64,000 nt of DNA from Levilactobacillus tongjiangensis (GCF_003946345.1 NZ_RHNY01000005.1:62001-126000), one strand, 5' to 3'. Positions 11,186-20,227 are shown, counted from the first letter of the stretch. Notes: a model not told the origin generated them from the sequence alone. Numbers and translations are program-made.

Positions 11186-12337
11186 CTATGCTTGCGTCGG
11201 CGTATCATCGGCCGCCGTCCAAATTCCCGTATCATCGAGTTGATCTAAAATTAATTTAACGGCACTGCCCTGAACAGCAATGTGCCCCATCACGTCATCG
11301 TCTTCTTGGTGACGCAAGTGGTAGAACGTAAAGTGCCAGTTAGGCTTCAACTGCCACTGCGTCCGAACCGCAGACAACTGAGCGGCCGTAAAAGCAACCG
11401 TCACTGCTGGTGTCAAAACTTGTGGTTCCGCCAACGGTAAACCAGCGATTGCCCGCAGGTGTTGGCTGAACTCATTGACCGTGGCTGAAACCTCGAAGAC
11501 GTACCCGGCATCACTTGGTGCTGGTACAATCTTTTTCACGTAAATGGCGCCACTGTTAGTCAGGTAGAAGGAGACTTCAAAGACCCCTACGTAGTTCACG
11601 TTCTTAGCAACTTCACCGGCAATACGATGAATTTCACTTGCAACCGCTTGGTCAACTTGCGCTGGCATCCACGTCTTGGACGTCCGGTCGCCATCAGATT
11701 GGACCTCAGTGATCGGGAACGCCTGCTGGTTACCAGCTTGATCACGCGCCACCATGATGGAATACTCACGGTCGTATGCGATTTGGGATTCCAAAATATA
11801 GGTGCCCCAATCCAACAATCCCGCTGCTTTGGCAATATCTGTCTGCGTTTTGATGACAAGTTCCCGGCCACGTGACCATTCCTTTTGGATGGGTTTCAAC
11901 ACACATGGGTACCCAATGGAGTTGATGGATTGATAAACATCATCCAAGTTAATAATGGTCGCGTACGGGGCAATATTGACGTTGAGCTGTTCGAAGAAGG
12001 CCCGCTCTAGTAACCGGTCTTGCATCATCTCCAGCATATCGCTCCCCTGTGGGATTCGCGTATACTGCGCCAAGAACTTAATAACATTCGTGCTGACCCG
12101 ATCAGAGTCGTAGACAATGGCAGCACAACTCTCCGCAAAGTGTTGTAACTTATCCTGGTCCTTGGTAGTCCCGACAGCCTTAAAATCCGCCAGCTGCAAG
12201 GCCTCACTCGTTTCATCAGCACCGTATGCGCCTACGCGTAGTCCCATTTTACGAGCCGTTGTTACTAACATGGCGGCGTTGGCACTGTCGCCAATCACCC
12301 CAATCGTATCTCCAGGATACAAGACCGTGTTCGTCAA
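11186..12337 (-). CDS. PurK-like ATP-grasp protein with altered catalytic motifs
   Basis: This 383-residue protein has the full PurK layout: a Rossmann-like preATP-grasp domain (DTIGVIGDSANAAMLVTTAR), ATP-grasp core (YPCVLKPIQKEWSRGRELVI, then ILESQIAYDREYSIMVARD) and a C-terminal barrel. PurK makes N5-carboxyaminoimidazole ribonucleotide from AIR, bicarbonate and ATP. However, the PurK glycine loop GGGQLG reads IGDSANA, and the C-terminal EIAPRPHNSGH block reads VKKIVPAPSDAGY, so substrate residues are not conserved. No purE or other de novo purine gene is nearby; xpt is the upstream neighbour, 106 bp away. A changed substrate or a non-catalytic role is possible. It may carry a purK annotation in databases, which I would not trust. 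Confidence 0.75.
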   Translation of the reverse strand: MTNTVLYPGDTIGVIGDSANAAMLVTTARKMGLRVGAYGADETSEALQLADFKAVGTTKDQDKLQHFAESCAAIVYDSDRVSTNVIKFLAQYTRIPQGSDMLEMMQDRLLERAFFEQLNVNIAPYATIINLDDVYQSINSIGYPCVLKPIQKEWSRGRELVIKTQTDIAKAAGLLDWGTYILESQIAYDREYSIMVARDQAGNQQAFPITEVQSDGDRTSKTWMPAQVDQAVASEIHRIAGEVAKNVNYVGVFEVSFYLTNSGAIYVKKIVPAPSDAGYVFEVSATVNEFSQHLRAIAGLPLAEPQVLTPAVTVAFTAAQLSAVRTQWQLKPNWHFTFYHLRHQEDDDVMGHIAVQGSAVKLILDQLDDTGIWTAADDTPTQA

Positions 12338-12404
12338 TTTACTCCCTACTTTCTTACCTATAATTTCATTTTTAATTATTAAATACTGAGTCAGTTCACT
12401 ATCA

Positions 12405-12430
12405 GTTTAATGGCTCCGAAACAATTAAAC
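12405..12430. promoter_or_regulatory. Inverted repeat in the xpt/PurK-like spacer
   Basis: GTTTAAT and ATTAAAC form a perfect 7-bp inverted repeat with a 12-bp centre, 14 bp past the xpt stop. There is no T-run, so it looks more like an operator or weak processing hairpin than a terminator. Confidence 0.3.
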
Positions 12431-12443
12431 AAGCCACCCGTTG

Positions 12444-13019
12444 CTAATCCTGGGCAAAGACCACCTGGCCATCTTCAAATGCTGCGATACTGGCCAAAGC
12501 CTCTAATTGAATGCCAGCGTCTTCAACCAGTTGATGCCCCTTCTGAAAACGTTTCTCAATGACAACCCCCACACCAGCAACCTTGATCTGCGCCGTCTGG
12601 GCGATGTCCAAAAGCCCCTGAACGGCCTGCCCATTGGCTAAGAAGTCGTCAACAATCAACACGCGGTCTTCCTTATCCAAGAAGCGCCGATCGATTGAAA
12701 TGTCATTGTTGACCCGCTTGGTATATGAATACACCTTTGCCGTGTACAAATTATCGGTCAGTGTCAGGCTCTTATGCTTCCGCGCAAAGATTACTGGAAC
12801 GCCCATGTGAAGCCCTGCCATAACGGCGGGGGCAATGCCGGAAGACTCAACCGTCAAGATTTTTGTGATGCCAGCGTCCTTAAACTGGTGTGCAAATTCA
12901 GCACCTATCTGGTCCATCAGTTGGGGATCGATTTGATGATTCAGGAAGTTGTCTACTTTTAACACGTTTCCTGCCAAAACCGTGCCATCTCGGCGAATGC
13001 GATCTTCTAAGATTTTCAT
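12444..13019 (-). CDS. xpt: Xanthine phosphoribosyltransferase
   Basis: This 191-residue enzyme converts xanthine plus PRPP to XMP for purine salvage. The PRPP loop is [14 protein letters not shown] (about residues 119-132), and the N-terminus [20 protein letters not shown] is typical of Xpt. [12 protein letters not shown] corresponds to the purine-site strand. Length matches the family. The ATG is preceded by GGAGG 10 bp away. A promoter sits in the 89-bp gap to menA. That gap is too short and lacks the conserved joining regions for a purine riboswitch, unlike Bacillus xpt. Confidence 0.95.
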   Translation of the reverse strand: MKILEDRIRRDGTVLAGNVLKVDNFLNHQIDPQLMDQIGAEFAHQFKDAGITKILTVESSGIAPAVMAGLHMGVPVIFARKHKSLTLTDNLYTAKVYSYTKRVNNDISIDRRFLDKEDRVLIVDDFLANGQAVQGLLDIAQTAQIKVAGVGVVIEKRFQKGHQLVEDAGIQLEALASIAAFEDGQVVFAQD

Positions 13020-13052
13020 AGTGTAGCCCGACCTCCATAAAGTGTTTCTTCC

Positions 13053-13082
13053 ATTCTACCTGAACCGACCTTAAAATGGCAA
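13053..13082 (-). promoter_or_regulatory. Promoter of xpt
   Basis: Minus strand TTGCCA (13077-13082), 18-bp spacer, TAGAAT (13053-13058). It lies between menA and xpt, about 33 bp upstream of the xpt ATG. Confidence 0.55.
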
Positions 13083-13108
13083 CGCGACAGCCCGACATTT
13101 AGAAATGC

Positions 13109-14017
13109 TTAACCCAGCCACAGGCCCAAGCTCTCGGCCAAAGTCGTGGTCAATGCTAAAATTGCTAGGTTGCGGACGGCTAGGATGAAGGTTTCCTTCT
13201 TAACTTGGATCCGAAATAAGCCGCGAACATTCTTCACGACGAGTGGGATGCTGATTAGCGCTAACAATGACCAAACTGGTAGGTCGCCCAACCAGACGCT
13301 CGCAATCAAGCTCAGGTAACCAACAACGTAGAAGCCAGCAAACAACCATAGTGCGCCCCGTACGCCGAGGTAGTAGACGATGGTCTTCCGGTTCAAGGCC
13401 AAGTCTTCCTGAGCGTCACAAATGTTATTAGCCAACAATAACGCCGCAATCGCCATAATAGCAATGCCTGAAGTTAAGAGTACCCGCCCCATGAGCATCC
13501 AGGAAAAATACGGGGTGTTATAGAGATTTAAGTAAACAGTGATTAACATAATCATGTAGCCCATGGTAAATCCCGCAAAAAACTCGCCAGTTGGCGTCCC
13601 TGAGAGTGGTCGGGGCCCACCGGCATAGACGTACCCCACCAAAAAGCAGAAAACGCCCATCAGTAGTAAGGGCCAACCAGTTCGCCAAACCAAGTAAAGT
13701 CCAATCACGCCCGCAACCACCGCTAGGCCAGCCATCAGCAGAAATATCCGCCGCACGGACAGCCGATGTACCCCGATGATGTTCGTGTGTTTCTTCCACT
13801 CAGCCGCCTGATTACCAGCCTTGGTATAGTCCTGATAATTATCATTGATGTCCACGGCCATATTGAAAAGCAACATGGCAATAAAAAACAGCGCGGTCAC
13901 TCCCCAATTAAGATGTTGGTAATTCGCCTGTACAAAGATCATGCCCAATAAAAAAGGCCAAATTGACGCAATTTTCGCTTTGATTTCAACTAGTTCTAAA
14001 AAGATTCCCAGTGTCAT
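13109..14017 (-). CDS. menA: 1,4-dihydroxy-2-naphthoate polyprenyltransferase (UbiA family)
   Basis: A 302-residue membrane prenyltransferase with about eight hydrophobic segments. It would attach a polyprenyl chain to dihydroxynaphthoate to form demethylmenaquinone. Both Asp-rich Mg-diphosphate motifs are present: NMAVDINDNYQD near residue 69 and NNICDAQEDLALNR near residue 197. It is transcribed divergently from a polyprenyl diphosphate synthase at 14123 that would make its side-chain substrate, and the cydABCD genes follow. No other men genes are in the window, so the naphthoate precursor may be imported, as known for several lactobacilli. Confidence 0.88.
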   Translation of the reverse strand: MTLGIFLELVEIKAKIASIWPFLLGMIFVQANYQHLNWGVTALFFIAMLLFNMAVDINDNYQDYTKAGNQAAEWKKHTNIIGVHRLSVRRIFLLMAGLAVVAGVIGLYLVWRTGWPLLLMGVFCFLVGYVYAGGPRPLSGTPTGEFFAGFTMGYMIMLITVYLNLYNTPYFSWMLMGRVLLTSGIAIMAIAALLLANNICDAQEDLALNRKTIVYYLGVRGALWLFAGFYVVGYLSLIASVWLGDLPVWSLLALISIPLVVKNVRGLFRIQVKKETFILAVRNLAILALTTTLAESLGLWLG

Positions 14018-14062
14018 ACCGTTCCCCCCGTTGTCGATTTCTAAATTGATGATAACCTTTAT

Positions 14063-14091
14063 TTGACAACGTTTCCACTAGTCGGTAAGAT
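14063..14091 (+). promoter_or_regulatory. Promoter of the polyprenyl synthase gene
   Basis: Consensus TTGACA (14063-14068), 17-bp spacer, TAAGAT (14086-14091). Transcription would start near 14098, about 25 nt before the ATG at 14123, which excludes the longer in-frame start at 14063. Confidence 0.8.
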
Positions 14092-14122
14092 AAAATTTAA
14101 CGCGTACATAGTGAGGTGCAGT

Positions 14123-15100
14123 ATGGATCGACAACTTTGGCGGCAATTCCCACAAGTGGAACCGCAATTAAATGCGCTACAAGATTACTTATTAAAAGCC
14201 GTACAACTGGATAATCAACCGATTCATAGCAAGATACTTTCGTTGCTACAATCCGGCGGCAAGTTGTTGCGTCCCGGGTATTTTTACCTATTTTCACAGT
14301 TTGGTGACGCTGCCACCCCTGCTGAGTTACAGGCGGGGGCAGCCGCTCTCGAAATCTTACACGTCGGAACTTTGATCCACGACGACGTTATTGATGAGTC
14401 CCCGACCCGCCGTGGCGTGCGCACGATTCAGATGAAGTATGGGCAACGTAACGCCATCTACGCGGGCGACTTTATGTTTACCGTCTACTTCAATCAAGTC
14501 CTTAAGTCAACCGCTGACCGGACTTTAGTTCAGAGTCATATCGACTCAATGCACCGGATTCTACAGGGCGAACTCCATCAGATGGATTTAAACTACCGTG
14601 AGGATATTACGGTGGCCAAATATCTGGAAGAGGTCGCTGGCAAGACCGCAGAACTCTTTGCGCTGAGCTGTTACCAAGGGGCCAAGCTCACTGGGGCCCC
14701 AAGTTCTGTCACTAGCGTCGCCCGGGAAATCGGCATTAAGATTGGCTGTGCTTACCAAATGCTCGATGATATTCTCGATTACGCTGGTGACCCAAATAAG
14801 ACCCGAAAACCCATCCTAGAGGATCTCCGTTCGGGTGTCTATTCATTACCTTTAATTTTGGCAATTCCTCAGGCTCCTCGTGATTTCCATCGTCTGCTAA
14901 AGAAAAAACACGACATGACTGCTGCCGATATCACCGCGGTTCAAACGTTAGTCGCCCAACACGGTGGCGTCGATGCTGCCCGAGCCCTAGCCAGTGATCA
15001 CACGGCGCAAGCTTTGGCTTTGATTCAACAATTACCAGCTGGCGATTCTCAAGCCAACTTGGAAAAGCTCACGACCATGTTATTACGCCGAGATCACTAA
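14123..15100 (+). CDS. hepT: Polyprenyl diphosphate synthase, heptaprenyl synthase component II-like
   Basis: A 325-residue trans-isoprenyl diphosphate synthase that elongates an allylic diphosphate with isopentenyl diphosphate. The first Asp-rich motif is HDDVIDESPTRRG and the second is YQMLDDILDYAG; GGKLLRPG near residue 46 binds diphosphate. The start at 14123 follows GAGGTG and fits the promoter upstream. Head-to-head arrangement with menA indicates that the product is the quinone side chain. No component I (hepS) gene is adjacent; it may lie elsewhere or the enzyme may act alone. The stop is followed 13 bp later by repeat copy 1. Confidence 0.88.
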   Translation: MDRQLWRQFPQVEPQLNALQDYLLKAVQLDNQPIHSKILSLLQSGGKLLRPGYFYLFSQFGDAATPAELQAGAAALEILHVGTLIHDDVIDESPTRRGVRTIQMKYGQRNAIYAGDFMFTVYFNQVLKSTADRTLVQSHIDSMHRILQGELHQMDLNYREDITVAKYLEEVAGKTAELFALSCYQGAKLTGAPSSVTSVAREIGIKIGCAYQMLDDILDYAGDPNKTRKPILEDLRSGVYSLPLILAIPQAPRDFHRLLKKKHDMTAADITAVQTLVAQHGGVDAARALASDHTAQALALIQQLPAGDSQANLEKLTTMLLRRDH

Positions 15101-15113
15101 TCAGTCAAACAGC

Positions 15114-15608
15114 CTAAAAATTGAAAGTTCGAAAACTGTTATCAAACGAATAATAGCATGGTATTATACACTTGAAATTAGTCTCACCCAGCCACCTGCG
15201 GCGGTCAGAGATTCCGCCTGCTGTGGGGAACGCCTCCGGCCTGAAAAACGGTCCTCCGGCTCGGTTTGAAGTCTGGAAAACCACCAGTCTCCAAACACGT
15301 CCCACGCTGTAAGCCGAAAATCGGCTAACACCGTCGACACAACTGGCTCCACCTCTGACCCCCTCCGGTTAAACGAGTTCTTGGAAACTAAGCTAGTTTA
15401 AATCCCTGGATGACAGCACTTACGTAATATTATTGGCGCACCACTAGGTAGCCGAGGGAGCTTCAAGCGAGGGGCAAGACCACCCTTCCCACCACGTTCC
15501 GGTCCAAATTTGGCGAACGGTAAGGCACCAACTTTCCACTATGTCTGACTAACCTCAGCCTCTTGCTATATCAGTCATATTGGGTGTTTCAGTGTTTTCA
15601 ACCTTTAG
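15114..15608 (-). repeat. Dispersed non-coding repeat, copy 1 (complete, 495 bp)
   Basis: This is the reverse complement of the element at 34549-35122. Ends are CTAAAAATTGAAAG on the left and the complement of CTAAAGGTTGAAAAC on the right. Flanking 9-mers TCAAACAGC (15105-15113) and TCAAACAAC (15609-15617) differ at one base and look like a target-site duplication. The core holds the hairpin AGCCGA-AAA-TCGGCT and outer arms GGTCAGAGAT (15203-15212) and ACCTCTGACC (15351-15360). It sits between the stop of the polyprenyl synthase gene and that gene's terminator at 15633. No transposase; I do not recognise the family. Confidence 0.85.
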
Positions 15609-15632
15609 TCAAACAACTTATTTAGCGATAGC

Positions 15633-15667
15633 AATCCCCTAGCAGCCACGGCCACTGGGGATTTTTT
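15633..15667 (+). terminator. Terminator of the polyprenyl synthase gene, beyond repeat copy 1
   Basis: AATCCCC pairs with GGGGATT and is followed by a run of six T. It lies 24 bp past the repeat, which separates it from its gene. Confidence 0.8.
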
Positions 15668-16057
15668 GGACCGCATTTTCTTTTAGATGTCTAGACAAAA
15701 ACCTAGGCTTATTTTGGTGTACCCAGTTATCTGGTAGTAACGTGCGACAAAAGAATTCACGCTCAAATAGAACAATTGCTAAATAAATAAACCACCAATC
15801 TTGTTGTTGAGACATTTAGTAGTGTTTCTGAGGTCCATCCGCTATTATAACGGTGAAAGGATACTGAACATTCCAACTCCCAACACTGACCTTTCAGTAT
15901 GATCGACACCTCATTCTTCAAGTGATAGACGACTAAACACAAACACATCTTCCTATGCCACAATTGGCATGAGGCTTCCATTCATTAATGTATCCAAACT
16001 CTTCATGTTTCAAAACCCATTGGTACGATGTTCAGTATCATTTCACTTTGGCATGTT
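15668..16057. other. Non-coding stretch with repeated GATACTGAA words
   Basis: No coding frame of convincing composition is visible. GATACTGAA (near 15859), TTCAGTAT (near 15892) and TTCAGTATC (near 16031) are copies of one 8-9 bp word in both orientations. The first two form an inverted repeat with a loop of about 25 bp. The significance is unknown; decayed mobile DNA is one possibility. Confidence 0.35.
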
Positions 16058-16094
16058 GCTCCTAATGGTCATCGCCGTTGGGAGCTATTTTTTT
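16058..16094 (+). terminator. Strong intrinsic terminator without an assigned gene
   Basis: GCTCCTAATGG pairs with CCGTTGGGAGC (11 bp, two G-U pairs) around TCATCG and is followed by a run of T. No plus-strand gene is recognised upstream of it after 15667. Confidence 0.65.
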
Positions 16095-16180
16095 GAAAAA
16101 ATTTAGCCAATAATTAATCGACCAACGGACTAGATCACCTTTAAAATCAGTCAGCCGACCACTGGTTGCTGGCAAGCACT

Positions 16181-16203
16181 AATCGCGGTGTAAAGCGATT
16201 TTT
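16181..16203 (+). terminator. Short hairpin with T-run upstream of the small RNA candidate
   Basis: AATCGC pairs with GCGATT around GGTGTAAA, followed by TTT. It insulates the promoter at 16215 from upstream reading. Confidence 0.4.
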
Positions 16204-16214
16204 AAGCAATTTAA

Positions 16215-16243
16215 TTGTCTTTTCGACAGTGCTTCAGTAACAT
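16215..16243 (+). promoter_or_regulatory. Promoter candidate of the small RNA
   Basis: TTGTCT (16215-16220), exactly 17 bp, TAACAT (16238-16243). Each hexamer matches consensus at four of six positions. Confidence 0.45.
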
Positions 16244-16248
16244 AAAAG

Positions 16249-16366
16249 TATGGATGAGTTTGAGGTGATTCATTCATACTAACCAATCCGCTGTCCTGTG
16301 CGGGACAGCAAAAGAAACAGCGAGTATCGTCGGTTTGGAAACGCCGGCGAGCCTCGCTGTTTTTTT
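16249..16366 (+). ncRNA. Three-hairpin small RNA candidate
   Basis: From the inferred start a transcript of about 118 nt would form three consecutive stems. Hairpin 1 (16247-16280) pairs AGTATGGATGA with TCATTCATACT and exposes GAGGTGAT in its loop. Hairpin 2 (16290-16309) pairs GCTGTCC with GGACAGC. Hairpin 3 (16316-16361) is a long stem, AACAGCGAG with CTCGCTGTT plus an inner TCGTCGGT/GCCGGCGA stem, and ends in a run of T. No open frame or downstream plus-strand gene exists. Alternative: hairpin 3 alone is a terminator for the converging cydC, and the rest is coincidence. Confidence 0.5.
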
Positions 16367-16541
16367 AGAATTTTGTGTTTATTTGCGTTGCGGATCGCTA
16401 CATGCTTGCTACTACGTGGAACCAACACCACTGAAGGCAATCAAAAACCAACTAGAATGTGACATCTTCTAAACATTTAGCGGTAAACATCCACAGTTTG
16501 CGCCGGAGCGCCAATTCATACAAGTATGATATTTAATCTGT

Positions 16542-18278
16542 CTAACGACCACGGTCCAAATCATACAGCGCTCTGAACCGAGCATTCTTCTGATAGAGGT
16601 CCGCAGGCGTCCCCTGCATATCAAAGTGGCCATCTTCAATGAACCGCACCTGGTCAACGTGGTTGATACCCGCCAGATGGTGGGTCACCCAAATAATCGT
16701 CTTATCTTTCAAAACGCTGAACACCGTATCCAGCAAGTGTTGTTCAGTGATCGGGTCCAAACTGACCGTGGGTTCATCCAAGATAATAATGGGCGCATCC
16801 TGTAGTAGAATGCGAGCCAACGATAACCGTTGGCGTTCCCCACCGGAGAACCGACTACCGGCCTCTTGCACCTGGGTCTGATAACCCAATGGTAACCGTG
16901 AAATTAAGTCATCCAGTTCCACGGCTTTGACTGCCTGACGTACTTCTTCATCCGTGGCATTCAGGTTGCCTAGTCGCACGTTGTTCATCACCGTCGTGTT
17001 AAACAAGTAAGGTTGCTGGTCTAAAACGCCAAACAATTGTGCCCGCTGTTCCTGCAGTTTTTCAATGGGCTCCCCATTCAAGGTAATGGTGCCACTGGTC
17101 GGTTGCTCATCGCCCAGAATCAATTTAAGCAACGTACTCTTACCAGTCCCACTGGGACCTAAGAGGGCTAATTTTTCACCTGGGTGGAGCGCCAATGACA
17201 AATCATCGATCACTTGTCGCTCGGCGCCAGGATAGGTAAATTTTACGTGATCCAGCGTCAGGTCTGTTAACGTCCCAATTTCCGTCTGGGCAACCTGTTC
17301 CGGAACATTCTCATCCAACCTGTTGACCCGTTTGATGGAGTCCTGGTAGACGGGCCATTCGCTGACTCCCTGGCTCATGTTAGAGAAGGGTTCCACCGTC
17401 GGAAATAAGGCTAATCCAAACGCAGCGACCCAGTTAGCCTCTGACTGATTATGGGTAAACATGACGCCCGCCCACCAAACAATCAGAATAACCGCGGCAC
17501 CAAAGATGAATTGAATCGCAAAATTACGCCACCACTGGAAATGGTGATCTGCCCGCCGCAACGTGGCAATCTCGTCGATGGGTTGATCCTGCTGTTCCAA
17601 GAAATCTCCCCGCCGACCAGAAATGAGCCAGTCACCTAAGCCTAAGACCGCATCGGTCAGTTGCGTGTAGAAGGTCCGTTGAACCTGCCGCGCTTGGAAC
17701 TCTCGCCGGCCATTGACCGCAACGGAAAGTAGCGGCATCACCAAAACGATGACGCCCAGCAACACCAACATGAGTAGTCCAAAGGCCCAGTTGAAGTAAC
17801 CAATACCAATGACCACGAATAGATACAACAGCCACCCAATTACGAGCGGAAAGACTGTCCGCAGGTAGAGATTTTCAATGTGATCAATGTCTTCAGCTAG
17901 AATACTCAAGACATCCCCCGTTTGGTGTGTTTGCCGAATCGCAACGGCTTGCTTTTCAACAGCCTGATACAGTCGCTTCCGAAAGTCAGAAACAATTCGT
18001 AAGACCCAGTTGTGACTGGTTAGCCGTTCGGCATACCGAAACGCCGGCCGCCCAATCCCGAAAGCCCGGGCCAAAACGATGGGCACATAAATCATCAAAA
18101 TGTTGTAAGGATGCGTCGCCGCCCGTGAAATCAGGTAGCCTGAGTTAAACATCAACGCGCCTCCACAGAAGAACGTCATGAATCCCAGAAATAGAACCAG
18201 TGCCAATAGCTTCCGGTAACGGCGCAGGTACGGCATGACCCAGTGATCATTTTTAAAAGTTGCAAAGAATCCCTTCAT
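16542..18278 (-). CDS. cydC: Thiol reductant ABC exporter subunit CydC
   Basis: This 578-residue half-transporter (six-helix membrane domain plus ATPase) is the second half of the CydDC heterodimer needed to assemble cytochrome bd. In E. coli the dimer exports cysteine and glutathione and binds haem. The ATPase has Walker A GPSGTGKSTLL, signature FSGGERQRLSLARI, Walker B IIILDEPTVSLD and the switch-histidine region VTHHLAG. Its ATG overlaps the cydD stop by four bases (ATGA), so the pair is translationally coupled. Downstream is non-coding; no dedicated terminator is obvious apart from the hairpin at 16316-16361. Confidence 0.93.
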   Translation of the reverse strand: MKGFFATFKNDHWVMPYLRRYRKLLALVLFLGFMTFFCGGALMFNSGYLISRAATHPYNILMIYVPIVLARAFGIGRPAFRYAERLTSHNWVLRIVSDFRKRLYQAVEKQAVAIRQTHQTGDVLSILAEDIDHIENLYLRTVFPLVIGWLLYLFVVIGIGYFNWAFGLLMLVLLGVIVLVMPLLSVAVNGRREFQARQVQRTFYTQLTDAVLGLGDWLISGRRGDFLEQQDQPIDEIATLRRADHHFQWWRNFAIQFIFGAAVILIVWWAGVMFTHNQSEANWVAAFGLALFPTVEPFSNMSQGVSEWPVYQDSIKRVNRLDENVPEQVAQTEIGTLTDLTLDHVKFTYPGAERQVIDDLSLALHPGEKLALLGPSGTGKSTLLKLILGDEQPTSGTITLNGEPIEKLQEQRAQLFGVLDQQPYLFNTTVMNNVRLGNLNATDEEVRQAVKAVELDDLISRLPLGYQTQVQEAGSRFSGGERQRLSLARILLQDAPIIILDEPTVSLDPITEQHLLDTVFSVLKDKTIIWVTHHLAGINHVDQVRFIEDGHFDMQGTPADLYQKNARFRALYDLDRGR

Positions 18279-20008
18279 CGTGTCGTCGCCCCTTCCATTT
18301 CTGACCGTAAACGTACGTACGCGCCATTTAATTGTTGTAGCTCAGCTGGCGTTCCTTGTTCAACGATTTGACCATGATCCATGACCAAAATGTAATCCAT
18401 TTCGTTCATCCAATGTAACCGGTGGGTCGCAAAGAAAACCAAGTGGTCCTTAAAGACCGGCATCATCGTCTTTTTTAAGTCAACTTCCGTCTCAATATCC
18501 AAGTGCGCCGTGGGTTCGTCAAATAACAATACCCGCCGCGAATCATCCAAGAAGGCCCGGGCCAGTGCAATTCGCTGTGCCTGTCCCCCACTGACGCCGC
18601 GAGCACCTTCACCAATTTGGGTAGCCAACCCGTCTGGCAACGTGGCAACCCAATCCGTCAGGCCGGCCCGCGCAACCGCCGCATTAACGGCCTCGTCACT
18701 CGCATCCGGCGTATAAAAGGCCAGGTTCTCCCGCAAACTCGCGTGGAACAAATAGGGCGCCTGTGGAATATAGACAAAACTCCGCTGCCAGGCCTTCTGA
18801 TCTAAATGGGGCACCGCAGTCCCCCGGACACTGATTTGGCCCTCAGCTGGGCTAAGAAAGCCTCCTAAGGTATTAATCAGCGTCGACTTACCAGAACCCG
18901 AGGCCCCGATGATGCCGACCTTTTTAAAACCGTGCACGTCAAAGTTAATGTCCTTCAACGTTGCCGCATCATCCCCGTAAGCCACGTTCACGTGACTGAA
19001 GTTAACGGTATCATCTGCTTGCCAAACGGGCTCACGAACCGGTAATAGCTCCCGGTCGGTCGGCGTTTCCCGTTGCAAGATATCTAACACGGCCGTCAAC
19101 GCATTCTTCCCGTTCAACGTCGCGTGATAGTCGTTAGCGAAGTTTCGAATCGGCGCAAAATAATCTGGCGCCAACGTCAAAATAACCAACGCTGGCAACA
19201 ATTGAATGGTATTATTCATCAATCCAAAACCTAGGAAAACGGCAATAATCGCAATCGACAGGGTCGTGAAGAAGTCGAGCGCAAAGGTCGACGTCATGGC
19301 AATCGTCAACGTGGCCATCGTCTTCTTCCGGTAGTCTTCACTCACCTGATAAACGTTATCCGCGTACTGTTCATTTAATCCCAACTGTTTTAGAGTTGGC
19401 AGGCCCCGCAACGTATCCACGAAGTGATTGGATAGTCGTTGATAACCAGCGTACTGCCGGTCGGCCTTAGTCTGCGCCGCAAGCCCTAGAATAATCATAA
19501 ATAAGATAATCAATGGATAAATGGCTAGTAGGAAAAGTGCTTCCTTCCACTGGATGAAAGCTATGTAAATCAATACTAACCACGGCGTAATCGACAAATC
19601 CAGGACCTTGCCAATGATCATCATAAGATAGGTCTGAATCTTATCAATTCCTTCAAGCCCCATGGTCACAACGTTCCCCGTTCCTTCCTGAGCAACCACA
19701 CTCGGTCCCAGGTCGAACAATTTCGCCATAAACTGCTTACGCAATTTTTTGGTCGTCTTTTCCACGAACGGATAGAACAACCAATCCTTCAATAGTGTCA
19801 ATAAATGCCGAGCTAAAAAGGCCACAGCAAACACCGCTAATGGGAAAACAATTGTTTCCAGCGGTTGTTGCTTCCAGAGCTGAACAATGGCCGTTGCTAG
19901 GTACTGCGCTTGAATAATAATCATAATTGCTTGAATCAGCGTTAGGATACCCACCATTAGGGCGGCCGGTTTTACACCTGGAAATTTAAAAACCCGTTGA
20001 TCAATCAC
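18275..20008 (-). CDS. cydD: Thiol reductant ABC exporter subunit CydD
   Basis: The partner half-transporter of CydC, about 577 residues. The ATPase shows Walker A GASGSGKSTLI, signature VSGGQAQRIALARAF, Walker B VLLFDEPTAHLD and FATHRLH. The frame stays open to an ATG at 20101, but that codon has no ribosome site and lies only about 7 nt from the inferred transcript start. GTG 20008 follows GAGGGGG by 7 bp and gives the usual CydD N-terminus (VIDQRVFKFPGVK). It is separated from cydB by a terminator and has its own extended -10 promoter, so cydDC can be expressed apart from cydAB. Confidence 0.92.
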   Translation of the reverse strand: MIDQRVFKFPGVKPAALMVGILTLIQAIMIIIQAQYLATAIVQLWKQQPLETIVFPLAVFAVAFLARHLLTLLKDWLFYPFVEKTTKKLRKQFMAKLFDLGPSVVAQEGTGNVVTMGLEGIDKIQTYLMMIIGKVLDLSITPWLVLIYIAFIQWKEALFLLAIYPLIILFMIILGLAAQTKADRQYAGYQRLSNHFVDTLRGLPTLKQLGLNEQYADNVYQVSEDYRKKTMATLTIAMTSTFALDFFTTLSIAIIAVFLGFGLMNNTIQLLPALVILTLAPDYFAPIRNFANDYHATLNGKNALTAVLDILQRETPTDRELLPVREPVWQADDTVNFSHVNVAYGDDAATLKDINFDVHGFKKVGIIGASGSGKSTLINTLGGFLSPAEGQISVRGTAVPHLDQKAWQRSFVYIPQAPYLFHASLRENLAFYTPDASDEAVNAAVARAGLTDWVATLPDGLATQIGEGARGVSGGQAQRIALARAFLDDSRRVLLFDEPTAHLDIETEVDLKKTMMPVFKDHLVFFATHRLHWMNEMDYILVMDHGQIVEQGTPAELQQLNGAYVRLRSEMEGATTR

Positions 20009-20114
20009 AAAGAAGCCCCCTCGTAACAAGTGATAAAACGCGATTACCTTGATTAACACAACCGGCTGAACACCGGACTCTGCTAACTTAAAATAACCCA
20101 TAACTCATACTGTA

Positions 20115-20120
20115 ATGATA
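20115..20120 (-). promoter_or_regulatory. Extended -10 promoter of cydDC
   Basis: Minus-strand TGCTATCAT is an extended -10; no good -35 is seen. It lies between the cydB terminator and cydD and gives a leader of about 100 nt to GTG 20008. Confidence 0.4.
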
Positions 20121-20227
20121 GCATTTTTACCGTTTCTAAGCGCTACCAAACTGCTGATTTACGAAAATGTTTTTGCCAATTAGATAGCTCACGACAGAAC
20201 CAATGAACCGGCCCTACCCGTAATTAT

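Noticed and set aside
13020-13108. Purine riboswitch before xpt
   Set aside because: The gap is only 89 bp, is occupied by a promoter and lacks the conserved joining regions and loops.
15763-15981. A 72-codon minus-strand frame in the gap before cydC
   Set aside because: No ribosome site, unusual composition (many Cys and Trp) and no recognisable family; probably chance.
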